DNA of 64,000 nt from contig NZ_JALJWH010000002.1 in the NCBI RefSeq assembly GCF_024168825.1, positions 122,508-186,507 of the forward strand. The letters run 5' to 3'. The DNA is from Paenarthrobacter sp. A20. GTDB lineage: Bacteria; Actinomycetota; Actinomycetes; Actinomycetales; Micrococcaceae. Positions within the stretch are counted from its first letter, which is position 1, and each line of letters begins with the position of its first letter. Shown here one piece after another: positions 50,549 to 60,512 of the stretch. Both the position numbers and the translations under genes were made by a program. The notes under the pieces were generated by a model that was given only the letters and a program-made list of their open reading frames with translations, was not told the origin of the DNA and searched no databases.

Positions 50549-50875
50549 TGCGCGGCTATCGCTCGCACCTACGGCATCGGGGGTCTACTCCTGATGCCAG
50601 TATCAGCCAGTCGGTGGTGTGTGAATCGTCGCCCGGCGCTCTATGCCCGCATAGAGCGCAACTCTTCTCACTTCTGGGTCGCAGGGGCTGCAAGTACGAA
50701 AGGGCCGCTGCTAGTCGTCTAAGGAGTGGTGACTTCACATGGTCCTCATTTCTCCCCAACGGGTTTTTTCGTGCCTTGGCACCTGAAGTAAGTTGTCGGC
50801 GCTGGCTCCTCGGCTACAGCACGACCTTGTTTGCCGCTTCGCCTGCGCCCTGTGCTCTGACTCAGGCCGTCCTGG
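50549..50875. other. Gene-free gap between TetR and isochorismate synthase genes
   Basis: No open frame with family resemblance. An AAGGAG near 50721 precedes a 15-codon frame (ATG at 50739) and an overlapping GTG frame; neither has any known leader feature. It probably carries the TetR promoter. Confidence 0.4.
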
Positions 50876-52261
50876 CTACCTTCTGCGAATTATCTGCCGC
50901 TCATGCGGAACGCCAAGGGCCTCCAACATTGGCCGAAGTTTCGACCAGCTCTCGGCTAACTCCTCTTCGGGAGTTGAAGCTTGGACGATCCCACACCCTG
51001 CAAAGAGCCGAACGCTGGCCGGACTCTCGATAAGCCCGCCGCGAAGGGCGATTCCCCACTCTCCGTTGCCGATACCGTCGGTCCACCCCACTGGACCTGC
51101 GTATGCTCCGCGGTCCATTTGCTCCAATTCATGGATTGCTGCGTCGGCTGCTTCGGTGGGAGTGCCGCAGACCGCGGCAGTCGGATGTAGGGCCGCAACC
51201 AGCTCAAGGGAGGAAGGAACGCGCGCTGGTTTAGGACCGTTGAGGGCGTTCAACTGGGCTGTGACATCAGAAGCCAAGTGCCAGACGTTCGGCAATTCGA
51301 GTACGAACGGTTCGCAATCTGATGTCATGACCTTCGAATAGGGTGAAAGGCTTTGGGTGAGTGAGTCGACGGCGAGCTGGTGCTCGTACCGTTGCTTCTC
51401 TGACCCAAAAAGTACCCGCCGTGCGTATGCCTTGTCCGACTCAACCAAGTGTTGTTGGTTATGACGGTCGAGCGTCCCGGCGAGCACGCGGGCCCGTGCC
51501 ACGTTTCCGTCTACCTGGACTAGCATCTCGGGTGTTGAACCGATCGCCCCGTCGACGGCGTAGGTCCAGCAGTGTCGGTAGCGCCGTGCCAATCTGCGTA
51601 GCACCTGTGCGGTTGGGATTGCCGACGACAACTCAATTAGGACGTCGCGGGCCAAGACGATCTTCTTAAGTTGTCCGTCGGCTATCCGTTGCACACTCGT
51701 CTGCACAGCAGAGCGATATTCGTTCTCGGACATTCTTCCCGCCACGACGGTGGCACCCGTCAAAAGGCCGTCACCTGGCCGATTACTGAGAAAGGCGTTC
51801 AGGGCGGACATAGCAGCGCTGACGGTCACTTCCTTGGCTGTGTCGAACGAGAGGTAAGTCAGCCACCGTCGGTTGCCCTCCGAGCCGATCAGCACCTGGG
51901 GAACAACCAGCTGGGACTCATGGGACGAGACTGAAGAAAAAGTAAAAGATCCGAACGCTATGGCACCTGTCCCGGTTCCGCCCACCTGATTTTCGATCAA
52001 TGCGGTGGACTGAACTTCCTCCCACCACTGAGAGGCTTTGCTAAACCGCTCGGGCCCTCGGGCGGTAAAGCGTCCAGCCTCTCCGAAGCCTACTAACCCG
52101 CCTTCGCGCCGAATCCAGCAGAGAACCTCGTCTGTAACCAAGTAATCCGAAAGACCGGCTTCAGTGAGAACAGGCCCCTCGACAGTGATGCCCCGAAGGA
52201 TGCTGCGTGGTTGGACTTCGGACATTCCGGACGGTTCGATGCGTTTGTTTCGGAGTTGCAT
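50876..52261 (-). CDS. Isochorismate synthase (MenF/EntC family)
   Basis: 461 residues from the ATG at 52261; an alternative ATG at 52225 (MSEVQPRS) is equally possible because neither ribosome site is good. The chorismate-utilising fold is complete in the C-terminal half: ARVLAGTLDRH, LELPNVWHLASDVTAQL, LHPTAAVCGTPTEAA, MDRGAYAGPVGWTDG and LFAGCGIVQASTPEEEL. It converts chorismate to isochorismate, for menaquinone, salicylate or siderophore synthesis. No menaquinone or siderophore gene is adjacent; it sits downstream of an aromatic degradation cluster. Whether it is a housekeeping menF or serves salicylate-type metabolism cannot be decided here. Confidence 0.88.
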   Translation of the reverse strand: MQLRNKRIEPSGMSEVQPRSILRGITVEGPVLTEAGLSDYLVTDEVLCWIRREGGLVGFGEAGRFTARGPERFSKASQWWEEVQSTALIENQVGGTGTGAIAFGSFTFSSVSSHESQLVVPQVLIGSEGNRRWLTYLSFDTAKEVTVSAAMSALNAFLSNRPGDGLLTGATVVAGRMSENEYRSAVQTSVQRIADGQLKKIVLARDVLIELSSAIPTAQVLRRLARRYRHCWTYAVDGAIGSTPEMLVQVDGNVARARVLAGTLDRHNQQHLVESDKAYARRVLFGSEKQRYEHQLAVDSLTQSLSPYSKVMTSDCEPFVLELPNVWHLASDVTAQLNALNGPKPARVPSSLELVAALHPTAAVCGTPTEAADAAIHELEQMDRGAYAGPVGWTDGIGNGEWGIALRGGLIESPASVRLFAGCGIVQASTPEEELAESWSKLRPMLEALGVPHERQIIRRR

Positions 52262-52327
52262 TCAAATGCTCATATCCTCGGGATTTCGTTGTGCTCCGCG
52301 TCCAGCGGCCGGAGCCTACTCATCGGT

Positions 52328-53209
52328 TCAAAGCGCTGCTAGGTCCGCTGTCGCGGGGATCGTTGCTTTGGAGGCCCTAACTGCGATCGTGAGTGGCGGT
52401 AGCTGCGAGACTGCTAAGGTCACGGTGTCACCGGGTGTGAGTGGTCCGACCCCGTTTGGGGTTCCGCTGGCGATTATGTCACCCGGGTTGAGGGTCATTG
52501 CTTCGGAATAAACTTCGATAAGTTGGGCTACGTCGTAGATCAAATCAGCCACTTGCCCATCCTGGCGAAGGTCACCATTGACGCTAAGTCTGAGATTCAA
52601 TATCGAGGGATCTGGTATCTCATCAGCTGTGACGATAGCCGGCCCCAAGGGTGTAAATGTGTCAAAGCTCTTTCGGTAGGAGCGATCCTCGTCGCCCCGC
52701 ATAGTCACGTCGATCAAGGCGAGATACCCGAAAACATGGCTTAAGGCATCTCCGCGGGATGTGTTTTTTGCGCGGGTGCCGATAACCACCCCTAGTTCTG
52801 CTTCATGGTCGACCCGGCGCCTAGGGTCCGGAAGTCTGATTGCCTCATCAGGTCCTACTACGGAGGAAGGTGCCTTCAGGAAAGCGACATACTTCTCGAT
52901 CGTTCCGGGTACGTCCGAAAAGGCTCCAGCGGCGATCATTTCTTCACGATGCGGGCCGTGATTGACCGGTGCCGCGAGGATTTTCGAAGGCCTTGGTTGA
53001 GGCGCCCTGAAGGTTACCCGCGAGCGGGGGATACCGGTGCTATGTGCGGCATCCCTCATCTTTGGCTCAAGCGTTTGCCAGCCCTCAATCAGCATGTTCA
53101 TGCGATCCTGGGGGCGGGTTGATTCTGGAAGAACACTCGTTGCATCGACGATGGAGTCATTGCGCGCCCAAACACCAAGACGATAGTCATCGAACAGACT
53201 TAACTTCAT
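52328..53209 (-). CDS. Fumarylacetoacetate hydrolase-family protein, probable fumarylpyruvate hydrolase
   Basis: 293 residues. FAH core motifs: metal ligands in DHEAELGVVIG, FGYLALIDVTMRGDE, SFDTFTPLGPAIVTADEI and the end IASGTPNGVGPLTPGD. These enzymes hydrolyse C-C bonds of diketo acids. The gentisate dioxygenase in the same direction produces maleylpyruvate, so hydrolysis of maleyl- or fumarylpyruvate to pyruvate plus maleate or fumarate is the likely job. No maleylpyruvate isomerase gene is visible in the window. Confidence 0.88.
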   Translation of the reverse strand: MKLSLFDDYRLGVWARNDSIVDATSVLPESTRPQDRMNMLIEGWQTLEPKMRDAAHSTGIPRSRVTFRAPQPRPSKILAAPVNHGPHREEMIAAGAFSDVPGTIEKYVAFLKAPSSVVGPDEAIRLPDPRRRVDHEAELGVVIGTRAKNTSRGDALSHVFGYLALIDVTMRGDEDRSYRKSFDTFTPLGPAIVTADEIPDPSILNLRLSVNGDLRQDGQVADLIYDVAQLIEVYSEAMTLNPGDIIASGTPNGVGPLTPGDTVTLAVSQLPPLTIAVRASKATIPATADLAAL

Positions 53210-53267
53210 TGCTTACTCTCTCTATAGATACCCGAAAAACATCAATTCCTATTTGAAGCAGGGATAG

Positions 53268-53308
53268 TTGGTTATCTTCCCGGGCGAACTGCCCGGGAAG
53301 ATAACCAA
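53268..53308 (-). terminator. Perfect 18-bp hairpin between transporter and FAH genes
   Basis: Arms at 53268-53285 and 53291-53308 around GAACT, 24 bases past the transporter stop. It would end the transporter transcript, leaving the FAH gene with its own promoter or on read-through. Confidence 0.8.
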
Positions 53309-53331
53309 TGAATGTAGGGCCGTGGGACTGC

Positions 53332-54663
53332 TTAGTCCCGCAAAGGTGCACTTGCGAGGTGCTTGGGCAAGCAGATGCCTGCTACCAAAGTGACTGCCGC
53401 GACGCCGATGATGTAGAAGGCGGGCGCGACTATGAGGCCTGTGGCACCGATGAGCCATGTGCAGACGACAGCTCCGAAGCCTCCGAAGATGGTCACTGCG
53501 GTTCCAGTGGCAATGGAGACCAGGGTGCCGCGGTTTTTGGAGCTGAACAGCTCTGTGATGGTGGCGGCGCCGACACCGGCGATTGGAGCTGTGAACAACG
53601 CCAGCGCAATCTGGGTGAGGACAAGGGCTGTCAGTGATTGTGTCTCGGCAAGGAACAGGAACAATGGATAGGAGAACAACAGGTAGCCAAGTGCGCCAAA
53701 CACGATCAGGGGCTTTCGCCCGATCTTATCGGAGAGGTGACCCATGACTGGCAGGAGAACAACGGTCAATGTCGCCCCGCTGACGGTTGCCCACAAGGAG
53801 GACTGCAGATCGATCTTCAGGAACTGTGCCGCGTAGCTGGGCATGTACGTGAGAGCAACCATGGCGGTCACGCCCCACAAGGCATTCACGCCGACTGTCA
53901 GGAGAAATCCGGCGCGCGCGCTCAGTTCCTTTCCGGTATGCGAGGATTCTGCTTGCGGCTCGCCATCAACGCCAACTTTGCGGGACGCGATGAATACCGG
54001 TGGTTCCTCCAACCGACGCCGAAGGACCAATACAACGATTGCAAGAAGGGAGCCTACGATGAAGGGGATACGCCAGCCCCAGTCGCGCATTGTGTCTGCG
54101 CCCAGTACCGAAGACAACCCTGCCGTGACCAGCACACCAAGTAACAGGCCGCCATATGTGGCCACTTGATGGAAACTCCCAAAGAAACCGCGGCGACGGT
54201 TATGAGCCCATTCGATAAGGTATACGGCGGAGCTCCCGAATTCCCCGCCTGCCGAGAAGCCTTGCATAAGGCGCCCCACGACTATCACCACGGCGCCGAA
54301 GGCGCCGGCAACGGCATATCCTGGCGCTACTCCGATGAGCAGTGAGCCGGTTGCCATCAGGAGCATCGACAGTAGCATGACGGATTTGCGGCCGTTACGG
54401 TCGATGAACGGGCCCAGAATAAAGGCGCCAAGTGGCCGTCCGACGAAGCCGACAGCAAATACCGCGAAAGTTGCCATGAGGGCGGTGACTGGATCGTTTG
54501 AGGGGAAGAAGGTAGCTCCGATATATACAGCTAGAAATCCGTAGACCGTGAAGTCGTACCACTCGAGGAGATTTCCTAGGGTCACGAGGGTGGTCACTCG
54601 CTTGAGGTTGGTTGGGTCCTTTTGTGCTGGATCTTCCAGCACAAGATTGTTTGTATTCGTCAT
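53332..54663 (-). CDS. MHS-family metabolite:H+ symporter
   Basis: 443 residues from the ATG at 54663, preceded by AAAGGAT. Twelve-segment MFS protein of the metabolite:H+ symporter group: LGNLLEWYDFTVYGFLAVYIG, FVGRPLGAFILGPFIDRNGRK, and the LMQGFSAGGEFGSSAVYLIEW segment typical of shikimate, citrate and aromatic-acid carriers. It lies between the MBL hydrolase and FAH genes, so it probably brings in the hydroxybenzoate or its precursor degraded by this cluster. Confidence 0.9.
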   Translation of the reverse strand: MTNTNNLVLEDPAQKDPTNLKRVTTLVTLGNLLEWYDFTVYGFLAVYIGATFFPSNDPVTALMATFAVFAVGFVGRPLGAFILGPFIDRNGRKSVMLLSMLLMATGSLLIGVAPGYAVAGAFGAVVIVVGRLMQGFSAGGEFGSSAVYLIEWAHNRRRGFFGSFHQVATYGGLLLGVLVTAGLSSVLGADTMRDWGWRIPFIVGSLLAIVVLVLRRRLEEPPVFIASRKVGVDGEPQAESSHTGKELSARAGFLLTVGVNALWGVTAMVALTYMPSYAAQFLKIDLQSSLWATVSGATLTVVLLPVMGHLSDKIGRKPLIVFGALGYLLFSYPLFLFLAETQSLTALVLTQIALALFTAPIAGVGAATITELFSSKNRGTLVSIATGTAVTIFGGFGAVVCTWLIGATGLIVAPAFYIIGVAAVTLVAGICLPKHLASAPLRD

Positions 54664-54803
54664 TGAATATCCTTTGAGTGCGAACGGGAAGGGTTTCGTG
54701 TTGCTGTGCAGGGGCCACGCCAAAGCTCAGGCCGCTGAACCCGGTTGTAGTTTCTTTACGCCGACGCTTGTCGGGGCGGGACTGCTGAGAACCTCTTCAG
54801 CGA

Positions 54804-55709
54804 CTAGAAAAGAGCTTCAGTCGGGACTGGCTCCCAGACAACGCGTCCGTTTTCGCCGCGGACGACCTTGCCGAAGGGCTGGTCACCGAAGTGATAGGAG
54901 AACGCATATGTGTCGTCTTTGAGAAGCTCGGAGAGGACACGCGCGCGGGCTCCCTGAACGGATTCCGTGTGGCTGTCCGGTGCTGAGCCCCAATCCAGGT
55001 GCTCCAGTTGTGCCGGTGAATGGAAGACGTCGCCGAAGACAACCAGTCGATTCCCGGATGCTGACGTCATGATGTAGGACGCATGACCTGGTGTATGCCC
55101 AGGGGTGACAAGTGCACTGACGCCTTGCACAACTTCGCCGCCATCCTCGACAAGTTTGAGGTTTGGATGGTTCAGCAAAGGTTCGACGACCGTTGTCGGG
55201 TCGGGCATGTCGGCCGGGGGAATCCCTTGGGACAGGGGCTCCCATTCCTGGCGAGCCAGAACATAAGACGCGTTGGGGAAGGTAGCTGTGCGTGCTCCGT
55301 GGCCATCGTCGACAAAGGCCCAGCCCGTGTGGTCAATGTGAATGTGCGTGAGGGCAAATACTTCGATGTCTCCCGGTTCCAGGCCGACTGCTTTGAGGGT
55401 GTCCAGCAGTGCTCCACCCTGGATGGGCCCGTAATGCGAATCAAACTTGATGTCGCCAAGTCCCGCGTCAATCAGCAGGCGAAGATCGTCCCGTTCTACC
55501 AGCAGGCCGCCAGCTGTCATTGGCACACCGCCGGCTTCGTCCAAAGCTTCGGGATGATCCCGCCAGTAACTGTCGGGGAATGAACTCAGGAAGCGCGTGG
55601 GGCTGAGCGACATGGGGCCGTCGACAATATAGGTGAACGTGAACTCATCCATGGTCCAGCGGCGGACCGCGGACTGCGTTCCAATTTTTCCAATGGTGGT
55701 TGTTGTCAT
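54804..55709 (-). CDS. Metallo-beta-lactamase-fold hydrolase
   Basis: 301 residues. Zinc motif LTHIHIDHTGW near residue 119, then TPGHTPGHASYIM and FGDVFHSP, with a C-terminal His in YHFGD. The arrangement resembles AHL- and pyridoxolactone-type lactonases. In this cluster it may open a lactone or ester of the aromatic substrate before oxidation. No signal peptide. The substrate is unknown. Confidence 0.88.
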   Translation of the reverse strand: MTTTTIGKIGTQSAVRRWTMDEFTFTYIVDGPMSLSPTRFLSSFPDSYWRDHPEALDEAGGVPMTAGGLLVERDDLRLLIDAGLGDIKFDSHYGPIQGGALLDTLKAVGLEPGDIEVFALTHIHIDHTGWAFVDDGHGARTATFPNASYVLARQEWEPLSQGIPPADMPDPTTVVEPLLNHPNLKLVEDGGEVVQGVSALVTPGHTPGHASYIMTSASGNRLVVFGDVFHSPAQLEHLDWGSAPDSHTESVQGARARVLSELLKDDTYAFSYHFGDQPFGKVVRGENGRVVWEPVPTEALF

Positions 55710-55797
55710 CGTGATCTATTCCGTTCCTGTTTGAACCGATTTGGGTGATGCTTTGAGACTCGAGATGCCCGTTGAGGGGATGAACCCCCGCTGGAGG

Positions 55798-56808
55798 TTA
55801 GCTGTGTTGGCGGTTTTTCAGCCGGGGGAATAGATCCGTTGCGGTGGACGAAAACCGGGCCAGTTCGTGGTCCTGAAGAACCGCGGTTGTACTCAAGAGA
55901 TCGATGTTTTTCTCGATGACCTCAAGGACGCCCGGGGGATAGTCCGATCCGTAAACGATGTGATCCGCAGAAGTGATCTCGAGGAGCGGAAGTAGTGAAT
56001 TGGGAGATGCTGCCAGTGCTGTGTCGTAGAACAAGCCTGACAACTGTGCCTGGACATCTTCCCTGGCCACACCGTTGGTGTTGCTCACCCACGGCAGCAT
56101 CCCGGTTGATCCCACGCGCTCTGCAAGGGTCGGAAGGACCCCGCCCGCGTGTGACACGACAAATTTTATGTTCGAAAACTTCTGGAAAACCCGGGCATAG
56201 ACAGCATCGACGATCGTCCGGGCAGTGTCCATGGGGAATTCGATGACCGGTCCGGGGCGACCGCACGATACCTGACCGAAGCTGGGCGGCTGTACAGGAT
56301 GTAAAAAGACAGTGGCGTGCCTGTCGTCGAGTGCTGCGAAAACGTCCGTGAACCGAGGATCCCCCAAGTACGCGCCGTCATAATTGGTGACGAGCACAAA
56401 GCCGTCTGCGCCAAGGTCATCGATGGCCCGGGACACCTCCGATACTGCTTGACAGGGGTTGATAAGAGGAAGATTTGCAAGCAATCCGAAGCGGTCCGGG
56501 TTATCCCGCACCACCGTTGCTCCGAAGTCGTTATAACGACTGGCCTCGTCCGGCGTGAGCCGGTTCGGGTACGACAGCATCTGCACCGCAATGCCATGCG
56601 AATCCATGAACGTCAGGGCATCATCGGCTGTCCAGGGCCCGGTTGGCGGCGCGGTGAAGTGGCCGGCCCGGAACAGGTCTGCCATCTTGTTGCGCTCGGC
56701 CTCCGTTAAGGGGGGCGTGTAGTGGGCGTGTACATCGATTAGTTTCCCGCCGGTGCGCTGAAGCAGGCGCTCTGCGGAATTTGTGTCATTTGATTCAGGA
56801 TTTACCAC
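55798..56808 (-). CDS. ACMSD-family amidohydrolase, probable aromatic decarboxylase
   Basis: 336 residues from a GTG at 56808 with AAGGAGCAAGAC upstream; the open frame reaches 56913, inside the next gene. The metal motif is DVHAHYTPP (His27, His29), with LHPVQPP, VSHAGGVLP and YGSDYPP further on. This is the HxH form, unlike the ExH enzyme at 39004. Family members decarboxylate 2-amino-3-carboxymuconate semialdehyde or salicylate-type acids; LigJ-type hydratases are also related. It follows the flavin monooxygenase gene by 22 bases. Confidence 0.85.
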   Translation of the reverse strand: MVNPESNDTNSAERLLQRTGGKLIDVHAHYTPPLTEAERNKMADLFRAGHFTAPPTGPWTADDALTFMDSHGIAVQMLSYPNRLTPDEASRYNDFGATVVRDNPDRFGLLANLPLINPCQAVSEVSRAIDDLGADGFVLVTNYDGAYLGDPRFTDVFAALDDRHATVFLHPVQPPSFGQVSCGRPGPVIEFPMDTARTIVDAVYARVFQKFSNIKFVVSHAGGVLPTLAERVGSTGMLPWVSNTNGVAREDVQAQLSGLFYDTALAASPNSLLPLLEITSADHIVYGSDYPPGVLEVIEKNIDLLSTTAVLQDHELARFSSTATDLFPRLKNRQHS

Positions 56809-56830
56809 CGTCTTGCTCCTTGGGTCGTGG

Positions 56831-58066
56831 TTACGGATGGGTGAGGTTAGCCGGAGTGAATCCTGCAACCCGCTGATACTCGGAGGCGATGGCTTCGCGC
56901 TCTCCGGGTGCAAAGACCTGGTTTACATCGCTGAAGCCTTCAGGGGCGCGTTCCTCGGCCAAATCGAGTATTCGCGCGGACCCCTGGTTGCGGTTTGCTC
57001 TTACGACCGTGGCAGTGGCGGTAAGACGTTCGTGTTCATATCGGGCCAGTGCAACGTCGGGTGTCCGCTCCTCCATGAGGGCATCTGTGAGCGCACGCGC
57101 GTCGATAATTGCTTGGGAAGCGCCGTTGGACCCGACTGGGTACATGGGATGCGCGGCGTCACCTAGGAGCGTTGTTCGTCCTCTATTCCAGGTCGGCAAC
57201 GGATTACGGTCAACCATGGGGAATACATGAACGGCACCAGCACCGCGCATCAGCTCGGGGACATCAAGCCAGGGGAACGACCATGAATCGAACTCATGGA
57301 TGAAGTCCTCAATATCACCCGGCCCGTTCCATGACTCTGCGGGAGGAAGTTCCCTTGATGTCTTGCCCAGCACTGCGATCCAGTTGATCAATGCATTACC
57401 TTCGCTATCGGGCATGGACAGCGGATATGCCACAACCTTGTGCCCGCGCGTTCCGATCAGTGCCATGGACTTTCCGGTGAGGAATGGCGGCGCCACAGTT
57501 GTGCCCCGCCACATGAGCTCGCCACTCCAACTGGGGCTTCCATCGCTGGGAGTGAGCTGCTTGCGTAGTGCTGAGTGCAATCCGTCGGCGCCGATCAGGA
57601 CGTCAGCCGATTCTTCCGAGGTATGCCCGGTGACGGTGTTGACCAGTTGGAATTGCGCATTGTCGCTGCTGGAATTTGACCCGCTAACGGTTAGCCCATT
57701 CCGGATGGAAGATTCACCTAGACGGCGGCGGACGATGTCCATCAGGGCCATCTGGAAATTGCCGCGGTGAATTGAAAGTTGCGGTACGGCGTATCCAGCA
57801 CCTGTTCCCCGCGGTTCCCGCCAAACGAACTGGCCGTGTCGGTTTGCATAGCACAGTTCTTCTGTTGCGACGGCCAAGGGGAGCAACTCCTCAAGCACGC
57901 CAAGCCGGTCGAGTTCCTGAACGGCATGGGGCAACACATTGATGCCGACCCCCAGTGGTCGTGGCTCGGGTACTGCCTCGTAGATAGTGACGGGGATGCC
58001 TGCGTCGTGGAGCATCAATGCGGTGGTGAGTCCGCCGATTCCGCCGCCGGCGATTGCGATCTTCAT
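56831..58066 (-). CDS. FAD-dependent aromatic monooxygenase, PhzS/salicylate hydroxylase-like
   Basis: 411 residues from the ATG at 58066, preceded by TAGGAAC; the frame to 58135 overlaps the cupin gene. Rossmann motif AIAGGGIGGLTTALML at residue 4, the segment LGVGINVLPHAVQELDRLG typical of the PhzS group, VLIGADGLHSALR near 180 and TTLLGDAAHPMYPVGSNGASQ near 295. It hydroxylates an aromatic acid, possibly with loss of CO2. It starts seven bases after the gentisate dioxygenase gene, so making a para-diol acid such as gentisate is a reasonable inference. Confidence 0.88.
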   Translation of the reverse strand: MKIAIAGGGIGGLTTALMLHDAGIPVTIYEAVPEPRPLGVGINVLPHAVQELDRLGVLEELLPLAVATEELCYANRHGQFVWREPRGTGAGYAVPQLSIHRGNFQMALMDIVRRRLGESSIRNGLTVSGSNSSSDNAQFQLVNTVTGHTSEESADVLIGADGLHSALRKQLTPSDGSPSWSGELMWRGTTVAPPFLTGKSMALIGTRGHKVVAYPLSMPDSEGNALINWIAVLGKTSRELPPAESWNGPGDIEDFIHEFDSWSFPWLDVPELMRGAGAVHVFPMVDRNPLPTWNRGRTTLLGDAAHPMYPVGSNGASQAIIDARALTDALMEERTPDVALARYEHERLTATATVVRANRNQGSARILDLAEERAPEGFSDVNQVFAPGEREAIASEYQRVAGFTPANLTHP

Positions 58067-58073
58067 TCGGTTC

Positions 58074-59219
58074 CTACTTCCTTGGCCCGACAGCGGGCAC
58101 TGCTTCGTCGGGTGCTGGAGCGGTTGCTGGCTCAAACGTTCCTGTCACCTGCTGCCGTTCGTCCGCCTCCGACTCGCGGTAAAGATGCAAGGCTTCAAGA
58201 GCGGCCCGGTCGCTGGCGACGAATAGGTCGGCCGTTTCCTCCGCTTCGTGCTCTACCGGCACCCAGGATGGGACGACGAACACGTCGCCTGGTCCCCATG
58301 TGAACTCGGTCCCACCGATGATGGACCGCCCGCGGCCGCGGAACACGGTGTGAATCTGCCCGCCTGTCTGGCGCCGCAGGCGCGTGCGTGCGCCAGGACG
58401 AATTCGGGTCATCTGACAGGTCAGAGTCGGTATGGCTGGGCCGCCGGTTAGGGGGTTCGTGTACTCAACAGTCGCACTGGGGTCTTCGGTCCGGGCCAGC
58501 AGGTTGCTGAGCGTGGGGTCGACTTGGCTGTATGGATAGCGCAGCAGCGGGGAGTACGGTTTCGACCATTTAGAACCGGCAACCGGGTGAAGTCCAGCGG
58601 AACCGAATTGCTCCTCGGAAGAGGAGAAACCAGCGACCTCCTGCATGCCGACCGGATGGTCTTCGAAGAAGATTGATTCCAGGGTAGCGACCATCACTAC
58701 GTCGATCACGTCAAGCCAGATGGCAGGTTCGTTGCTCTGGTTTGTGTGGTCATGCCATGTACCGCTTGGGGTCAGGACAAAATCTCCGGGCTCCATCCAG
58801 CAAGCATCCCCGTCGACCGTCGTAAAGACGTTCTGCCCTGTCATCATGAACCGGATGGCGGACGGGGAATGCCGATGCGCTGGTGCAACTTCACCCGGAT
58901 CCAGATACTGGTACGCACCGAATAAGGCTTCCGTGGTTCCGATACGAAGCCCTGGGTTGCAGAACTGAAGTGCGCGCCGTTGAGCTGCTCCTTCATCAAC
59001 GTCGAGAACTCGACCGGCCTGTCGCGCCAGCGGTGCAACAGTGTCCCAGCGCCATAGGTGGGCCCTTGTGTGCGCCATAGGGTGCGCCGGCATCGGCGGC
59101 CTGCTCCAAAGCCCTGCCATGTCACGCGCGGCAAGCGCGCCGCAGAACTCTTCAAGCGTCACTTCCGCGGTGTCAGTCCCGCCTTGGCCCGCACTGTAAG
59201 TCGCGTCTTTATCCTGCAT
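58074..59219 (-). CDS. Gentisate 1,2-dioxygenase
   Basis: 381 residues, the usual size of this bicupin. The N-terminal cupin has VAPAHRHSPSAIRFMMTG with the iron-binding His residues near 115, following the family signature LWRWDTVAPLARQAGRVL. The C-terminal cupin (LRRQTGGQIHTVFRGRGRS) is partial, as in other gentisate dioxygenases. It opens gentisate between the carboxylate and the adjacent OH to maleylpyruvate. The product would go to the FAH-family hydrolase at 52328. A 1-hydroxy-2-naphthoate or salicylate dioxygenase role is possible. Confidence 0.88.
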   Translation of the reverse strand: MQDKDATYSAGQGGTDTAEVTLEEFCGALAARDMAGLWSRPPMPAHPMAHTRAHLWRWDTVAPLARQAGRVLDVDEGAAQRRALQFCNPGLRIGTTEALFGAYQYLDPGEVAPAHRHSPSAIRFMMTGQNVFTTVDGDACWMEPGDFVLTPSGTWHDHTNQSNEPAIWLDVIDVVMVATLESIFFEDHPVGMQEVAGFSSSEEQFGSAGLHPVAGSKWSKPYSPLLRYPYSQVDPTLSNLLARTEDPSATVEYTNPLTGGPAIPTLTCQMTRIRPGARTRLRRQTGGQIHTVFRGRGRSIIGGTEFTWGPGDVFVVPSWVPVEHEAEETADLFVASDRAALEALHLYRESEADERQQVTGTFEPATAPAPDEAVPAVGPRK

Positions 59220-59393
59220 TCTGTTTACCTCCGTATTCTGTTACCGCATGTGCCCGTTGGCTGAAAACAACCAACTGGGAAACGGTGGACGTCATTCTTC
59301 TTGCATGGGCGGTTTTCTGGTCTGACCCAAGCCGGCTCTCTCTTTCGAGGCTGAAGAGCCGGAGCAGCGCCCGCCGGAGGCTGCTGTGGTCGG

Positions 59394-60497
59394 CTAGAAC
59401 AGCACTACGGGTTTGATCGTTGTCCCGGCATGCATATCGCTCGCTGCGTTGTTCAGGTCTTTGAATTCGTAGTGTTTGACCAGCTTTTCGAGCGGCAGTT
59501 TTCCTTCGCGGTGCAGTGCTGCCAACCGCGGCAGTAGGGTCTCGGGTTCGCCGTCCCCTAACGTCACGCCCAAGATCCGCTTTCCCAGCAGTAGATCGTG
59601 CATGTCCAGTGCCACGTCGACACCGGGAGGTGCTACGCCGACGACTGCGCATGCTCCGCCGGTTTTGAGAGCGTCGACGGCGACACGAACTATGAAGGGG
59701 ATGCCGGTTGTGTCCAGTGCGTTGTCGATACCACGGCCGCCGGTGATGTCAGCCATTGCGGTGACCATATCTGCCTTGGACGTGTCGATGGTGTGCCGGG
59801 CGCCGAGCTCCCGGGCAAGTTCGAGTCGCGATGGCACACGATCAACCGCGATGATCTCGACCGCCGGCAGAGCTGCTGCCGCCATGATTGCCGAAAGGCC
59901 AACTGCGCCGGCGCCGAAAACGGCCAGGCTTTCCCCGGGGCGGGGAGCAAGGACATTCCAAACTGTGCCGAATCCGGTCTGGACGCCACATCCAAGCGGC
60001 GCAAGTAGGGTCAGATCGTCGTCGTTGTCGACTTTCACTACGCTGCGGGCGTCGACGATTGCAGCCTTCGCGAAAGACGACTGGCCGAAGAAACGCGCAG
60101 CGATAGGAACGCCTTCCCGAGTGATCGGAGAGTCCTCGCTTCCCCGTGCGCCGCCTGTCACATTGCGGGGGAGCCACGTATCGCAGTAGGCAGGGTGCCC
60201 ATTTCGGCATCGATCGCAGTGCGCGCATGAGGTGAAACTCAACAGGACCTTGTCGCCAGGTTGGACTTTGGTGACCGAAGACCCAACTTTCCGGACAATG
60301 CCCGCACCTTCATGGCCGAGGACTCCCGGCAACGTGAAGGGGATCTTCCCGGCCTGCACGTTCAGATCACTGTGGCACAGGCCTGCAGCGACCATCTCTA
60401 CTAGAACCTCGTCCTTGCCAGGCTCACTGAGGTTCACCTGGCTGAAGGTGAAGGGGTCGCCGGGACGCTCGACTACGGCTGCTGTGGTGGAATACAT
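59394..60497 (-). CDS. Zinc-dependent alcohol dehydrogenase, aryl-alcohol type
   Basis: 367 residues of the medium-chain family. Catalytic zinc Cys and His in GLCHSDLNV and GHEGAGIV, four structural-zinc Cys in [16 protein letters not shown], and the nucleotide motif [13 protein letters not shown] near 200. It resembles benzyl alcohol dehydrogenases (XylB-like). It follows the aldehyde dehydrogenase gene by 15 bases, so the pair would oxidise an aryl alcohol to the acid. The 174 bases downstream contain only a weak hairpin near 59250. Confidence 0.92.
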   Translation of the reverse strand: MYSTTAAVVERPGDPFTFSQVNLSEPGKDEVLVEMVAAGLCHSDLNVQAGKIPFTLPGVLGHEGAGIVRKVGSSVTKVQPGDKVLLSFTSCAHCDRCRNGHPAYCDTWLPRNVTGGARGSEDSPITREGVPIAARFFGQSSFAKAAIVDARSVVKVDNDDDLTLLAPLGCGVQTGFGTVWNVLAPRPGESLAVFGAGAVGLSAIMAAAALPAVEIIAVDRVPSRLELARELGARHTIDTSKADMVTAMADITGGRGIDNALDTTGIPFIVRVAVDALKTGGACAVVGVAPPGVDVALDMHDLLLGKRILGVTLGDGEPETLLPRLAALHREGKLPLEKLVKHYEFKDLNNAASDMHAGTTIKPVVLF

Positions 60498-60512
60498 GGT
60501 GTCTGTTCTTTC

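Noticed and set aside
50726..50790. Possible leader peptide after an AAGGAG site
   Set aside because: Two overlapping 15-21 codon frames with no attenuator structure or biased codon run; nothing supports translation.
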